Assembly (NCBI RefSeq): GCF_002078175.1
Contig: NZ_MWFK01000001.1
Span: forward strand, 124,001-188,000
Direction: 5' to 3'
Length of the DNA stretch: 64,000 nt
Source of the DNA: Streptomyces sp. M41(2017)
GTDB taxonomy: Bacteria; Actinomycetota; Actinomycetes; Streptomycetales; Streptomycetaceae
The notes under the pieces were generated by a model. It did no database searches and was not told where the DNA came from. It saw only the letters and a program-made list of their open reading frames with translations. A program made the translations under genes and the position numbers. This document shows, in pieces, positions 46,125 to 55,700 of the stretch (positions within the stretch are counted from its first letter, which is position 1; each line of letters opens with the position of its first letter).

Positions 46125-47189
46125 TCAGGCGTTGCTGGCCGCCACCCACCGGTCGAGGGTGCCCTTCGCGGCCCCGGAGTCGATCGCCTCCGCCGCCTTC
46201 GCCATACCGGCCCGGAGCTGGTCCGCGAGGGGCGCGTCGGCCGGCGACAGGGCCACCAGGGCGGCCGCCGAGTTCAGCAGCACGGCGTCGCGCACCGGCC
46301 CGGTCTCGCCGTCCAGCAGCCGCCGGGCGACCTCCGCGTTGAACGCGGCGTCGGCGCCGCGCAGGGCCTCCACCGGGACGACGTCGAGGCCTACGTCGCG
46401 GGGGTGGAAGCGCTCCTCGGTGACCTTCCCGTCGCGGACCACCCAGACCCGGGAGCCCGCGGTGGTGGTCAGCTCGTCGAGGCCGTCGTCGCCGCGGAAG
46501 ACGAGCGAGGAGTTGCCGCGCTCGGCGAAGACGCCCGCCACGATGGGCGCCATCCGGGGGTCGGCGACCCCGACCGCCTGGGCCTTGACCCGGGCCGGGT
46601 TGGTGAGCGGGCCGAGCACGTTGAAGGTCGTACGGATGCCGAGCTGCCCCCGGGCCGCCGCCGCGTGGCGCAGCGCCGGGTGGAACTTCACCGCGAAGCA
46701 GAAGGTGATGCCGGCCTCCTCGGCCACCTCCGCCACCCGTTTGACCGTGAGCTGGAGGTTGACGCCGAGCTTCTCCAGGACGTCCGAGGCGCCGGACGCC
46801 GAGGACGCGGCGCGGTTGCCGTGCTTGACGACCTTGGCTCCGGTGCCGGCCACCACGATCGCGGACATCGTGGAGATGTTGACCGTCTTCGCGCCGTCGC
46901 CGCCGGTGCCGACGATGTCGACGGTCTGCCCGGGCACCTCGATCACGTTGGCGTGCTCGTACATCGCCCGGACCAGGCCGGAGATCTCCTGGACGGTCTC
47001 GCCCTTGGCCCGCAGGGCCACCACGAAGCCGGCGATCTGCGCGTCGGTCGCCTCGCCGCGCATGATGCGGTCCATCGCCCAGGCCGTGTCGTCCGCGCTC
47101 TGGTCGCGGCCTTCGAGAAGGCCGTTCAGTACCTCGGGCCAGGAACGGCCCGCCGCGGTGTCGCCTCCAGCGGGGTTCACAGCGCTCAT
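46125..47189 (-). CDS. trpD: anthranilate phosphoribosyltransferase TrpD
   Basis: TrpD transfers a phosphoribosyl group from PRPP to anthranilate, the second step of tryptophan synthesis. The 354-residue protein has the PRPP-binding loop [18 protein letters not shown] near residue 90, the [18 protein letters not shown] block near 118, [13 protein letters not shown] near 158 and [16 protein letters not shown] near 185. It is far from the trpEG gene (27 kb) and lacks an attenuator of its own. AGGAG lies seven bases before the ATG at 47189. By synteny it lies beside the qcr genes as in mycobacteria. Confidence 0.95.
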   Translation of the reverse strand: MSAVNPAGGDTAAGRSWPEVLNGLLEGRDQSADDTAWAMDRIMRGEATDAQIAGFVVALRAKGETVQEISGLVRAMYEHANVIEVPGQTVDIVGTGGDGAKTVNISTMSAIVVAGTGAKVVKHGNRAASSASGASDVLEKLGVNLQLTVKRVAEVAEEAGITFCFAVKFHPALRHAAAARGQLGIRTTFNVLGPLTNPARVKAQAVGVADPRMAPIVAGVFAERGNSSLVFRGDDGLDELTTTAGSRVWVVRDGKVTEERFHPRDVGLDVVPVEALRGADAAFNAEVARRLLDGETGPVRDAVLLNSAAALVALSPADAPLADQLRAGMAKAAEAIDSGAAKGTLDRWVAASNA

Positions 47190-47277
47190 GGTCGCTCCTG
47201 GGTTCATGGGTCACGCGAGTGGGTTCGCCCCGCAGCACGGGGGTGAGTCCACCCTATCCAGCCCCGGAGACGGCGAA

Positions 47278-47301
47278 GAGCCCCGTCCGTGGACGGGGCT
47301 C
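47278..47301 (-). terminator. terminator of the qcrCAB operon
   Basis: An 11-bp GAGCCCCGTCC/GGACGGGGCTC inverted repeat with a minimal loop, 31 bp beyond the qcrB stop codon. Confidence 0.8.
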
Positions 47302-47332
47302 CTGCCGTGGCGAACCGGGGGTGTCGCGGGGA

Positions 47333-48970
47333 TCAGTGGTGGCCGTGGCCGCTCGTGATCTCCTTGTACTCCTCGACGGTGGGCTTGGGGATCTGGTTGT
47401 CGTCCCCGTAGAAGCCCTTGCTCATCTTGGCGCGCAGCTTCTGGGCGCTGTTGACCTTGCGCTCGACACCGTTCTCGTCGACCGCCGGGCCGATCTCGGC
47501 CGGCTTGTACTGCTCGTGCGCGGTGAGCGTGTGCAGCGCGTCCTGGCTGAGCGGCTCGTGCACCTCGATGAACTCACCGTGCGGCAGGCGCTTGATGATG
47601 CCCGACTCGCGGCCGTGCAGCACCTTGTCCCGGTCCCGGCGCTGGAGGCCGAGGCAGATCCGCTTGGTGGCGAGGAAGGTGAGCACCGGCACGACGAAGA
47701 AGGCGATGCGCACGAACCAGGTGATCGAGTTGATCGCCAGGTGGAAGTGCGTGGCCCAGATGTCGTTGCCACCGCCGACGAGGAGCACGAAGTACCAGCT
47801 GATCCAGGCGGCACCGAACGCGGTCCGGGTCGGGACGTTGCGCGGGCGGTCCAGGATGTGGTGCTCGCGCTTGTCGCCGGTGACCCAGGACTCGATGAAC
47901 GGGTAGACCGCGATCGCGACCAGGACCAGCGGGAAGATGACCAGCGGGATGAACACGCCCAGGACGAGCGTGTGACCCCAGAGGTTGATCTCCCAGCCCG
48001 GCATGACACGGATCAGGCCTTCGGAGAAGCCCATGTACCAGTCCGGCTGGGCGCCCGTGGACACCTGGTCCGGACGGTAGGGACCCATCGACCAGATCGG
48101 GTTGATCGAGGCGATCGCCGCGATGGCCGCGATGACACCGAAGACCAGGAAGAAGAAACCTCCGGCCTTCGCCATGTAGACGGGCAGCAGCGGCATGCCG
48201 ACGACGTTGTTGTTCGTCTTGCCGGGACCCGCGAACTGGGTGTGCTTGTGGTAGAAGACCAGGATCAGGTGGCCGACGACCAGGCCGAGCATGATGCCCG
48301 GCAGCAGCAGCACGTGCACCGAGTAGAAGCGGGCCACGAAGTCGCCGCCCGGGAACTCGCCGCCGAAGAGGAAGAACGACAGGTACGTGCCGACGATCGG
48401 CACGGACAGGACCGCGCCCTCCATGAAGCGGACACCGGTGCCGGAGAGCAGGTCGTCCGGGAGCGAGTAACCGGTGAAGCCGGTGAACATGCCGAGGACG
48501 AACAGCAGGAATCCGAAGACCCAGTTGACCTCACGGGGCTTGCGGAACGCACCCGTGAAGAACACGCGCATCATGTGCACGAACATGCCGGCGAGGAAGA
48601 TCAGCGCGGCCCAGTGGTGGATCTGACGGATCAGCAGACCACCGCGCACATCGAAGGAGATGTGCATGGTCGAGTTGAACGCCTCGGACATCAGCTGTCC
48701 CTGCAGCGGGACGTAGCTGCCGTGGTACTCCACCTCGTTCATCGACGGGTGGAAGAACAGCGTCAGGTACACACCCGTGAGGATGATGATGATGAAGCTG
48801 TAGAGGCAGATCTCACCCAGCATGAACGACCAGTGGTCGGGGAAGATCTTGCGCATGTTGGCCTTGGCCAGGGAGTAGATCCCGAGGCGGCCGTCGGCCC
48901 AGTCGGCTACCCGCTCACCGGCGGGCGCCTTCTCGCGCGAGCGCGAGTCGGAGGTGGTCGTAGTGCTCAT
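47333..48970 (-). CDS. qcrB: cytochrome bc1 complex cytochrome b subunit QcrB
   Basis: QcrB carries the two b haems and the quinol sites of the bcc complex. The 545-residue protein has nine or so transmembrane helices, the haem-ligating histidine pairs (first in HHWAALIFLAGMFVHMM near residue 118, second in FYSVHVLLLPGIMLGLVVGH near 217), the PDWY quinol-site motif in AQPDWYMGFSEG near 315 and a long C-terminal extension typical of actinobacteria. It is the last gene of qcrC-qcrA-qcrB and overlaps qcrA by four bases (ATGA), so translation is coupled. Confidence 0.97.
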   Translation of the reverse strand: MSTTTTSDSRSREKAPAGERVADWADGRLGIYSLAKANMRKIFPDHWSFMLGEICLYSFIIIILTGVYLTLFFHPSMNEVEYHGSYVPLQGQLMSEAFNSTMHISFDVRGGLLIRQIHHWAALIFLAGMFVHMMRVFFTGAFRKPREVNWVFGFLLFVLGMFTGFTGYSLPDDLLSGTGVRFMEGAVLSVPIVGTYLSFFLFGGEFPGGDFVARFYSVHVLLLPGIMLGLVVGHLILVFYHKHTQFAGPGKTNNNVVGMPLLPVYMAKAGGFFFLVFGVIAAIAAIASINPIWSMGPYRPDQVSTGAQPDWYMGFSEGLIRVMPGWEINLWGHTLVLGVFIPLVIFPLVLVAIAVYPFIESWVTGDKREHHILDRPRNVPTRTAFGAAWISWYFVLLVGGGNDIWATHFHLAINSITWFVRIAFFVVPVLTFLATKRICLGLQRRDRDKVLHGRESGIIKRLPHGEFIEVHEPLSQDALHTLTAHEQYKPAEIGPAVDENGVERKVNSAQKLRAKMSKGFYGDDNQIPKPTVEEYKEITSGHGHH

Positions 48971-50043
48971 CCGCGCTCCCAGAATGCAGGACCGACGGGC
49001 ACTTCGAAGTCGCCGAGCGCTTCGAGGTAACCCTCATCGTTCACACCGATGCGCAGCTGCGGCAGCGGGTGACCGGCCGGGCCGAAGATGACTCGGGCAC
49101 CGTCGGAGAGGTCGAAGGTGGACTGGTGGCACGGGCACAGCGCGTGGTGCGTCTGCTGCTCGTACAGGGAGATCGGGCAGCCGACGTGGGTGCAGATCTT
49201 CGAGTACGCCACGATGCCCTGGTAGGACCACTCGAGTTCCTGCTTGTCCTTGATGTTGTCCGGCTGCAGCCGGATGATCATCAGGGCCGCCTTGGCGATC
49301 TCCTTCTGGAAGTCCTCGTCGTGCTCCTCCAGGCCCTCGGGCTTGACGAAGGTCAGAGAACCGACGGCCACGTCCGAGGGACGGAGCGGCTCGTTGGTGT
49401 TCATGTTGACGAGGAGCTTGCCCTTGGACCACAGGGTGTGGCGGAGCTTCGTGCCGGGCAGCGGACCGAGATCGCGCAGCAGCATGACGCCGGAGAGCGG
49501 GAACAGGGCCAGCGCGCCGAACATCGTGTTGCGGATCAGCTTGCGACGGCCGAGCGCGGACTCCTTGGCACCCTGCTTGAAGTCGGCCAGGACCTTGGCC
49601 TTGACCTCGGGCTCCGCCTCGATCGCGTGACGCTCGTCGGCGATCTCCACGTCGGACATCAGGGTGCGGGCCCAGTGGACCGCGCCCGCGCCGATCGAGA
49701 ACAGCGCCACACCGAGCGTCAGACCCAGCGTGAAGTTCAGCGCGCTGATGTGACCGATCGGGAAGACGTAGATCGACTTGTCGTTGGGGATCGCCACGTA
49801 CGCGACGATGAAGGCGACGGTCGCCAGCATCGACAGCACGAACAGCAGGGCGACCAGTCGCTCGGACCGCTTCGCGGCCCGCTCGTCGATGTCCTGGATG
49901 CGGTGCTCGTGGGGCGGCAGCCCCGGGTCCGCGAACGGGTTCTGCTCGTCCGCGACGGCGACCGAGGCGTGACCGTGACCGGCGTGGTCGTCGGTGGCCC
50001 GCTCAGCGGGCACGTTCTCTTCTGGAATGTCTTGGCTACTCAT
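48967..50043 (-). CDS. qcrA: Rieske iron-sulfur subunit QcrA
   Basis: QcrA passes electrons from quinol to cytochrome c. The 358-residue actinobacterial form has three transmembrane helices (near residues 65, 100 and 172) rather than one. A twin-arginine motif in LGRRKLIRNTMFG before the last helix explains Tat-dependent export of the folded Rieske domain. The 2Fe-2S ligands are in CTHVGCPISL near 295 and CPCHQSTFDLSD near 313. It overlaps qcrC by four bases upstream and qcrB downstream. Confidence 0.97.
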   Translation of the reverse strand: MSSQDIPEENVPAERATDDHAGHGHASVAVADEQNPFADPGLPPHEHRIQDIDERAAKRSERLVALLFVLSMLATVAFIVAYVAIPNDKSIYVFPIGHISALNFTLGLTLGVALFSIGAGAVHWARTLMSDVEIADERHAIEAEPEVKAKVLADFKQGAKESALGRRKLIRNTMFGALALFPLSGVMLLRDLGPLPGTKLRHTLWSKGKLLVNMNTNEPLRPSDVAVGSLTFVKPEGLEEHDEDFQKEIAKAALMIIRLQPDNIKDKQELEWSYQGIVAYSKICTHVGCPISLYEQQTHHALCPCHQSTFDLSDGARVIFGPAGHPLPQLRIGVNDEGYLEALGDFEVPVGPAFWERG

Positions 50044-50849
50044 GACTTCTTGGCCTTTGCGGTCCGAGCGGCGACCCAGACGGCGACGGCGACCAGGGTG
50101 CCAAGTCCGAAGATCCAGCCGAACAGGCCCTCGCTGACCGGTCCGAGACCGCCCAGTTCGAGACCGCCGGGGCTCTCGGTGTTGTCACCGTTGACCGCGT
50201 CGAGGTACGCGATGATGTCCTTCTTGTTCTTCTCCGTCAGCGTGGTGTCGGGGAAGGACGGCATGTTCTGCGGGCCCGTCTGCATGGCCTCGTAGATGTG
50301 CTTCGGGTCGACACCCTCAAGGCTCGGCGCGAACTTGCCGTGGGTCAGCGCGCCGCCCTTGCCGGTGAAGTTGTGGCACTGGGCGCAGTTGGTGCGGAAC
50401 AGTTCGCCACCCTTGGCGATGTCCGCGCCCTCGGGACTGACCTGGCTCTTCGTCGGGACCGAAGGACCGGCACCGAGCGAGGCGATGAACGCCGCGAGCT
50501 GGTCGATCTCGGCCTGCGAGTAGATGACCTTCTTCTTCGGGATCTGCGCGCCGGGCTGCTGGGCCGGCATACGTCCGGTGCCGACCTGGAAGTCGACCGC
50601 CGCGGCGCCCACTCCCACCAGGCTCGGCCCGTCGGAGGTGCCCTGACCGCCGGTTCCGTGGCAGCTTGCGCAGCCCACGGCGTACAGCTTCTTGCCCTCG
50701 GTGATGGCGAGGGACTGGGCGGTTTCATCGGCCTGCGCCTTGCCCGCGGGTGCGAACGCGGCGTACAGCCCCCCGGTGGCCGCCAGCGCGAGGAGTAGGA
50801 CGACGACCGCCGCCAGCGGATGGCGTCGTCGTGCGGAGAGCTTTTTCAC
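50040..50849 (-). CDS. qcrC: dihaem cytochrome c subunit QcrC
   Basis: The 269-residue membrane-anchored cytochrome c1 equivalent has an N-terminal signal/anchor helix, two haem c motifs (CASCHG near residue 57 and CAQCHN near 155) with downstream Met ligands, and a C-terminal anchor helix ending in basic residues. Two haems per polypeptide let it hand electrons directly to the aa3 oxidase in the actinobacterial supercomplex. It is the first gene of the qcr set on this strand, 64 bp after ctaE, in the order ctaE-qcrC-qcrA-qcrB known from other actinobacteria. Confidence 0.97.
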   Translation of the reverse strand: MKKLSARRRHPLAAVVVLLLALAATGGLYAAFAPAGKAQADETAQSLAITEGKKLYAVGCASCHGTGGQGTSDGPSLVGVGAAAVDFQVGTGRMPAQQPGAQIPKKKVIYSQAEIDQLAAFIASLGAGPSVPTKSQVSPEGADIAKGGELFRTNCAQCHNFTGKGGALTHGKFAPSLEGVDPKHIYEAMQTGPQNMPSFPDTTLTEKNKKDIIAYLDAVNGDNTESPGGLELGGLGPVSEGLFGWIFGLGTLVAVAVWVAARTAKAKKS

Positions 50850-50913
50850 GGATTACCCCGGTGTCAGGATCTTCTGCGTCGGTGCTTCTGGATGTTTCGG
50901 GCTCCGGGCCCGA

Positions 50914-51534
50914 TTACTTGATCAGGTAGATCGTGGCGAAGAGGCCGATCCAGACGACATCGACGAAGTGCCAGTAGTAGGACACGACGATGGCGGCGGT
51001 TGCCTGCTCGTGAGTGAACCGCCGAGCCGCATAGGTGCGACCAAGGACCAGCAGGAAGGCGATGAGTCCGCCCGTCACATGCAGTCCGTGGAAGCCGGTG
51101 GTCAGGTAGAACACCGAGCCGTACGGGTCGGAGGAGAGCGAGAGCCCGTCCTTCTTGACCAGTTCGGTGTACTCGAAGACCTGACCGCCGATGAAGATCG
51201 CACCCATGATGAAGGTGACGGTGAACCACATCCTGAGCTTCTTCACGTCCCCGCGCTCGGCGGCGAAGACGCCGAGCTGACAGGTCAGGGAGGAGAGCAC
51301 CAGGATCGTGGTGTTCGTCGCCGAGAACGGAAGGTTCAGGCTGGACGCCATTTCCTTCCAGTGATCCGGCCCGGTCACCGATCGCAGGGTGAAGTACATC
51401 GCGAAGAGGGCCGCGAAGAACATCAGCTCGGAACTCAGCCAGATGATCGTTCCGACGCTGGTGAGGTTCGGCCGATTGACCGACGGGTGCGCGTGCCCGG
51501 TTTCTACTGTCGTTGCTGTCGCCACGACCGACAT
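50914..51534 (-). CDS. ctaE: cytochrome c oxidase subunit III CtaE
   Basis: Subunit III of the aa3 oxidase. The 206-residue protein has five transmembrane helices with [20 protein letters not shown] near residue 28 (helix with the conserved SE pair), the [15 protein letters not shown] segment near 143 and [15 protein letters not shown] near 185 at the C-terminus. Length is normal for the actinobacterial form. It begins the ctaE-qcrCAB operon and is separated from ctaCDF by the receiver and L,D-transpeptidase genes. Confidence 0.96.
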   Translation of the reverse strand: MSVVATATTVETGHAHPSVNRPNLTSVGTIIWLSSELMFFAALFAMYFTLRSVTGPDHWKEMASSLNLPFSATNTTILVLSSLTCQLGVFAAERGDVKKLRMWFTVTFIMGAIFIGGQVFEYTELVKKDGLSLSSDPYGSVFYLTTGFHGLHVTGGLIAFLLVLGRTYAARRFTHEQATAAIVVSYYWHFVDVVWIGLFATIYLIK

Positions 51535-51584
51535 TATGTCGGTCGCTTATCCCGCCCTCACCCCGGGGGGTGCCGTTCGGAGTG

Positions 51585-51665
51585 TTGACGGGGTGTGTCC
51601 AGCCCGTATGGCCCATCGAAGCCCTGTCCGAACCGGTGTTGACGAGGTGTTCAAGGGAGTAGCAT
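51585..51665 (+). promoter_or_regulatory. two tandem candidate promoters for the receiver gene
   Basis: TTGACG at 51585 with TATGGC at 51607 (16-base spacer), and a second TTGACG at 51639 with TAGCAT at 51660 (15-base spacer). Both lie between ctaE and the plus-strand receiver gene. Confidence 0.45.
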
Positions 51666-51736
51666 CCGCGCATCGGGCAGGCTCCGGCCGGCCCGGCCGC
51701 TTCATGTCCGTACGACGCCGACGTCCCGGAGGAAGA

Positions 51737-52138
51737 ATGCAGCCGACCGCCACGGTGCTGGTCTACAGCGACGACTCCAACACCCGCGCACAGGTGCGGC
51801 TCGCCACCGGGCGCAGGCCCGCTCCGGACGTTCCCCTCGTGGAGTTCGTCGAATGCGCGACGCCGGCCGCCGTCGTCATGGAGCTCGACAAGGGCGGCAT
51901 CGACGTGTGCGTGCTGGACGGCGAGGCGGTTCCGCTCGGCGGCATGGGCGTCTGCCGGCAGATCAAGGACGAGGTCTTCGACTGCCCGCCCGCGCTCGTC
52001 CTCATCGGGCGCCCGCAGGACGCCTGGCTGGCCACCTGGAGCCGTGCGGACGCCGCGGTCACCCTTCCGGTCGACCCGGTGGAGTTCGCCGCCTCCCTGG
52101 CCACCCTGCTGCGCCGCAAGAACCTGCAGAGCGTCTGA
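51737..52138 (+). CDS. receiver-like (degenerate response regulator) protein
   Basis: The 133-residue protein has a CheY-like fold. The acidic pair is present in VLVYSDDSNTR near residue 11 and the Asp equivalent of the phosphorylation site in IDVCVLDGEAV near 56. The conserved Thr/Ser position reads VLIGR and the conserved Lys position reads VTLPVDP, so the phosphorylation switch is probably lost or altered. No output domain follows. GGAGGAA precedes the ATG at 51737. It stands alone on the plus strand inside the otherwise minus-strand respiratory genes; a link to respiration is only positional. Confidence 0.8.
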   Translation: MQPTATVLVYSDDSNTRAQVRLATGRRPAPDVPLVEFVECATPAAVVMELDKGGIDVCVLDGEAVPLGGMGVCRQIKDEVFDCPPALVLIGRPQDAWLATWSRADAAVTLPVDPVEFAASLATLLRRKNLQSV

Positions 52139-52142
52139 GGAC

Positions 52143-52164
52143 CCGCGCCCCGTGAGGGGCGCGG
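52143..52164. terminator. bidirectional hairpin terminator
   Basis: A 9-bp CCGCGCCCC/GGGGCGCGG stem with a GTGA tetraloop between the convergent receiver and L,D-transpeptidase genes. Confidence 0.75.
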
Positions 52165-52166
52165 TC

Positions 52167-53438
52167 TCACACACTCTCGGGGCGCAGCCTCGCGCGCTCG
52201 GCAGGAGTCGGGGCGTCCGGGGATCCGCCCACCAGCGCGCTGCCCTCACGCCAGTTCTTCCAGTCGAGGTTCCAGTCGCCGAAGCCGTTGCCGAACGCGT
52301 CCATCATGTCGCCGTTCGAGTTGACGACCTTGACGACGTCACCCTCGTTGAAGGTGTCGAAGAACCACTCGGCGTTGCTGGTGCTCATGCCGGTGCAGCC
52401 GTGGCTGACGTTGGCGGACCCCTGGGAGCCGGTCGACCACGGCGCGGCGTGCACGTACTCACCGCTCCAGGTCACCCGTGTGGCGTAGTACACGGGCAGG
52501 TCGTAGGAGTCCGAACTGCCCTCGGCGATACCGATGCTGGTACCGCGCATTTGTACGTAGTACTCCTTGCCCAGCACGACCTTGACGCCGTTGCGGGTCT
52601 CGAAGCCGGGCTTGCCGGTGGTGACGGGGATCTCGTTGATCTGCTCGCCGTTGCGGTAGACCGTCATCTCGTGGGAGGCGGCGTCGGTGACGGCGACGAG
52701 CCGGTCGCCCGTGGTGAGCTTCAGGGTCTTGGCGTTGCCGCCCCACAGCCGCTCACCGATCTTGATGCCGGCGAGGTTGCTGTGCGCCGTGATCGTGGCG
52801 TGGGTGGGCCAGTACTCCTTGGGGCGGTAGTGGAGCGTCTTGTCGTCCACCCAGTGCCAGGCGCCGTCCACGGCGGGCGTGGAGTCGACCTTGAGAGCGC
52901 GCTCGACGACGGCGCGGGCCGCCTTGTCCTTGACGGGGGCGCTCAGTTCGGCGGTGACGGGCTGACCGACCCCGTACTTGCCGGCCTTGGGGCCGAACTC
53001 GACGTCGAGCGTCTTCTTGGTCTTGGGTGTGCTGGTGTCGAAGCCGAGGACCTTGCGCCCGGGGGCGCCGTCCTCGTCCTCGGTGCTCACCCGGACCGTG
53101 TAGTGGGCTCCTGCGGCCAGCGGGGAGGTGCTGTGCCAGCGACTGCCGTCGGCGGACAGTTCGCCCGCCACATAGCGTCCTGACGCGTCGGTGGCCGTCA
53201 CGTCGGTGATGCGCCCGTCGTCATCCTCGGAGGTGATTTCGAGCGGCTTGTCGGGGTCGACCTTGCCGGGCTTCTTGCTCTCTCCGACGGGGCCGTTGAA
53301 CGAGATCTGTCCCGCCGCGTCGTACGGCTTCGCCGAGAGCGGGTGGCCGTCGGAGCCGCAGGCGGTGGCGCCCGCTCCGAGGGCGACCACCAGCGCGGTG
53401 CAGCTGACGACCGTGCGGATTCGCGGTGAGTGGTTCAT
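52167..53438 (-). CDS. L,D-transpeptidase lipoprotein (Ldt, YkuD domain)
   Basis: L,D-transpeptidases make 3-3 cross-links in peptidoglycan. The 423-residue product has a lipobox signal (GAGATACGSD, Cys27), two Ig-like domains (about residues 45-150 and 150-250) and a YkuD catalytic domain. The catalytic His-Cys motif reads VSHGCTGMS near 365, with the upstream HAAPWSTGSQG near 348. This is the layout of LdtMt2. A short C-terminal tail with NLDWKNW follows, also as in LdtMt2-type enzymes. It is probably resistant to many penams, as the family is, but that is inference. Confidence 0.94.
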   Translation of the reverse strand: MNHSPRIRTVVSCTALVVALGAGATACGSDGHPLSAKPYDAAGQISFNGPVGESKKPGKVDPDKPLEITSEDDDGRITDVTATDASGRYVAGELSADGSRWHSTSPLAAGAHYTVRVSTEDEDGAPGRKVLGFDTSTPKTKKTLDVEFGPKAGKYGVGQPVTAELSAPVKDKAARAVVERALKVDSTPAVDGAWHWVDDKTLHYRPKEYWPTHATITAHSNLAGIKIGERLWGGNAKTLKLTTGDRLVAVTDAASHEMTVYRNGEQINEIPVTTGKPGFETRNGVKVVLGKEYYVQMRGTSIGIAEGSSDSYDLPVYYATRVTWSGEYVHAAPWSTGSQGSANVSHGCTGMSTSNAEWFFDTFNEGDVVKVVNSNGDMMDAFGNGFGDWNLDWKNWREGSALVGGSPDAPTPAERARLRPESV

Positions 53439-53514
53439 GAGCTCACGCTATGAACGCCCGTCAAGGACGGCGCGCCGGGTGGGCCGACCGAGGGACGGAA
53501 GTCGTGGCAAACGG

Positions 53515-53552
53515 GGGAGCCCGGACTCTCCTGACGGAGTGTCCGGGCTCCC
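53515..53552 (-). terminator. terminator of the ctaCDF operon
   Basis: A 12-bp GGGAGCCCGGAC/GTCCGGGCTCCC stem with an inner CTCC/GGAG helix, 16 bp past the ctaF stop codon. Confidence 0.82.
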
Positions 53553-53568
53553 CGGGGTTCAGCGCGTG

Positions 53569-53967
53569 CTACTGGGTGCGGTTCTCACCGTGGTAGTACT
53601 CGAAGACCCAGCCCCACAGGCCGATCACGATGATCGGGGCCGAGAAGTAGAGCAGCCACCAGCCGAAGACGACGCCCATGAAGGCCAGGGCGCCACCGAC
53701 GCCCAGCGCGAGCGGCTGCCAGCTGTGCGGGCTGAAGAAGCCCACCTCGCCGGCCTCGTCCGCGACGTCGGCCTCCTTGTTGTCCTGCGCCAGCTGGTCG
53801 ACCCGCCGGGCCGTGAAGGCCAGGTAGTAGCCGATCATCACGCTCAGGCCGAAGCCCATGAAGAGGGCCGTGGTGCCGGCCGGCTCCTTGGACCACACGC
53901 CGTACACGATCCCCATGACGAGGATGAACGCGGCGAGCCAGAGGAACATCTTGCCTTGGACCTTCAC
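53569..53967 (-). CDS. ctaF: cytochrome c oxidase subunit IV CtaF
   Basis: The actinobacterial subunit IV is a 132-residue protein with four transmembrane helices and the start [17 protein letters not shown], typical of CtaF. The cytoplasmic loop ([14 protein letters not shown] near residue 58) and a C-terminal YYHGENRTQ tail are also present. It starts within the last codons of ctaD (ATGA overlap), so it is co-translated with subunit I. It is the last gene of the ctaCDF operon. Confidence 0.95.
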   Translation of the reverse strand: MKVQGKMFLWLAAFILVMGIVYGVWSKEPAGTTALFMGFGLSVMIGYYLAFTARRVDQLAQDNKEADVADEAGEVGFFSPHSWQPLALGVGGALAFMGVVFGWWLLYFSAPIIVIGLWGWVFEYYHGENRTQ

Positions 53968-55700
53968 TTGCCGGCCTCCTTGCCACCAGCGAGAGCCGAC
54001 GAACCGGAACCGGCGTGCTCGAGCTGGTCGAGCGCGGCGATCTCGGGGTGGTGCAGGTCGAACGCCGGGGATTCACTGCGGATCCGCGGCAGGGTGAGGA
54101 AGTTGTGCCGCGGCGGCGGGCACGAGGTGGCCCACTCCAGCGAGCGGCCGTAGCCCCACGGGTCGTCGACCTCGACCTTCTTGCCGTACTTGGCCGTCTT
54201 CCACACGTTGTAGAGGAACGGCAGGATCGACAGGCCGAGCAGGAACGAGCTGATCGTCGAGATCGTGTTCAGCGCGGTGAAGCCGTCGGCCGCGAGGTAG
54301 TCCGCGTAGCGACGCGGCATGCCCTCGGCACCCAGCCAGTGCTGCACCAGGAACGTGCCGTGGAAGCCCACGAACAGCGTCCAGAAGGTGATCTTGCCGA
54401 GCCGCTCGTCGAGCATCTTGCCCGTCATCTTCGGCCACCAGAAGTGGAAGCCGGAGAACATCGCGAACACCACGGTGCCGAACACCACGTAGTGGAAGTG
54501 CGCCACCACGAAGTACGAGTCCGAGACGTGGAAGTCCATCGGCGGCGAGGCCAGGATGACGCCAGTCAGACCACCGAAGGTGAAGGTGATCAGGAAGCCG
54601 ACGGCCCAGAGCATCGGTGTCTCGAAGGACAACGAGCCCTTCCACATCGTTCCGATCCAGTTGAAGAACTTCACGCCCGTCGGTACGGCGATGAGGAACG
54701 TCATGAAGGAGAAGAACGGGAGCAGTACGCCACCGGTGACGTACATGTGGTGGGCCCACACGGTCACGGACAGACCGGCGATCGCGATGGTCGCGCCGAT
54801 GAGGCCCATGTAGCCGAACATCGGCTTGCGGGAGAACACCGGGATGACTTCGGAGATGATGCCGAAGAACGGCAGCGCGATGATGTACACCTCTGGATGG
54901 CCGAAGAACCAGAAGAGGTGTTGCCAGAGCAGCGCTCCGCCGTTGGCCGCATCGAAGACATGTGCCCCGAATTTTCGATCCGCCTCCAGGGCGAACAGGG
55001 CCGCCGCGAGAACGGGGAAGGCGAGCAGCACCAGCACGGCGGTGAGCAGCACGTTCCAGACGAAGATCGGCATGCGGAACATCGTCATGCCGGGAGCGCG
55101 CATGCAGATGATCGTGGTGATGAAGTTGACCGCGCCGAGGATGGTGCCGAAGCCGGAGAAGGCCAGACCCATGATCCACATGTCGGCGCCGATGCCCGGC
55201 GAGCGGACCGCGTCGGACAGCGGGCTGTAGGCGAACCAGCCGAAGTCGGCCGCGCCCTGCGGGGTGAGGAAGCCACCGACCGCGATCGTCGAGCCGAACA
55301 GGTAGAGCCAGTAGGCGAACATGTTCAGCCGCGGGAACGCCACGTCGGGCGCGCCGATCTGCAGCGGCATGATCCAGTTCGTGAAACCGGCGAACAGCGG
55401 CGTCGCGAACATCAGCAGCATGATCGTGCCGTGCATCGTGAACGCCTGGTTGAACTGCTCGTTCGACATGATCTGCAGTCCGGGGCGCGCCAGTTCGGCG
55501 CGCATGAGCAGCGCCATGACGCCGCCGATGCAGAAGAACGCGAACGACGTGACCAGATACAACGTGCCGATCGTCTTGTGGTCCGTGGTGGTGAGCCACT
55601 TGATCACAACACTGCCGGGCTGCTTGCGCCGAACCGGCAGCTCGCTCTCGTACGAGTCTTCGGCTGCGTCGGCACCCTGGGGTTCGTTGAGGATGCTCAC
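53964..55700 (-). CDS. ctaD: cytochrome c oxidase subunit I CtaD
   Basis: The catalytic haem-copper subunit. The 578-residue protein has 12 transmembrane helices; the haem a ligand is in [10 protein letters not shown] near residue 90, the CuB ligand in [12 protein letters not shown] near 267, the adjacent His pair in [11 protein letters not shown] near 315 and the final haem ligands in [10 protein letters not shown] near 400. The cross-linked Tyr is in HPEVY. The K- and D-channel residues follow the usual A-family pattern. It overlaps both ctaC and ctaF by four bases, one operon with coupled translation. Confidence 0.98.
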   Translation of the reverse strand: MSILNEPQGADAAEDSYESELPVRRKQPGSVVIKWLTTTDHKTIGTLYLVTSFAFFCIGGVMALLMRAELARPGLQIMSNEQFNQAFTMHGTIMLLMFATPLFAGFTNWIMPLQIGAPDVAFPRLNMFAYWLYLFGSTIAVGGFLTPQGAADFGWFAYSPLSDAVRSPGIGADMWIMGLAFSGFGTILGAVNFITTIICMRAPGMTMFRMPIFVWNVLLTAVLVLLAFPVLAAALFALEADRKFGAHVFDAANGGALLWQHLFWFFGHPEVYIIALPFFGIISEVIPVFSRKPMFGYMGLIGATIAIAGLSVTVWAHHMYVTGGVLLPFFSFMTFLIAVPTGVKFFNWIGTMWKGSLSFETPMLWAVGFLITFTFGGLTGVILASPPMDFHVSDSYFVVAHFHYVVFGTVVFAMFSGFHFWWPKMTGKMLDERLGKITFWTLFVGFHGTFLVQHWLGAEGMPRRYADYLAADGFTALNTISTISSFLLGLSILPFLYNVWKTAKYGKKVEVDDPWGYGRSLEWATSCPPPRHNFLTLPRIRSESPAFDLHHPEIAALDQLEHAGSGSSALAGGKEAGK

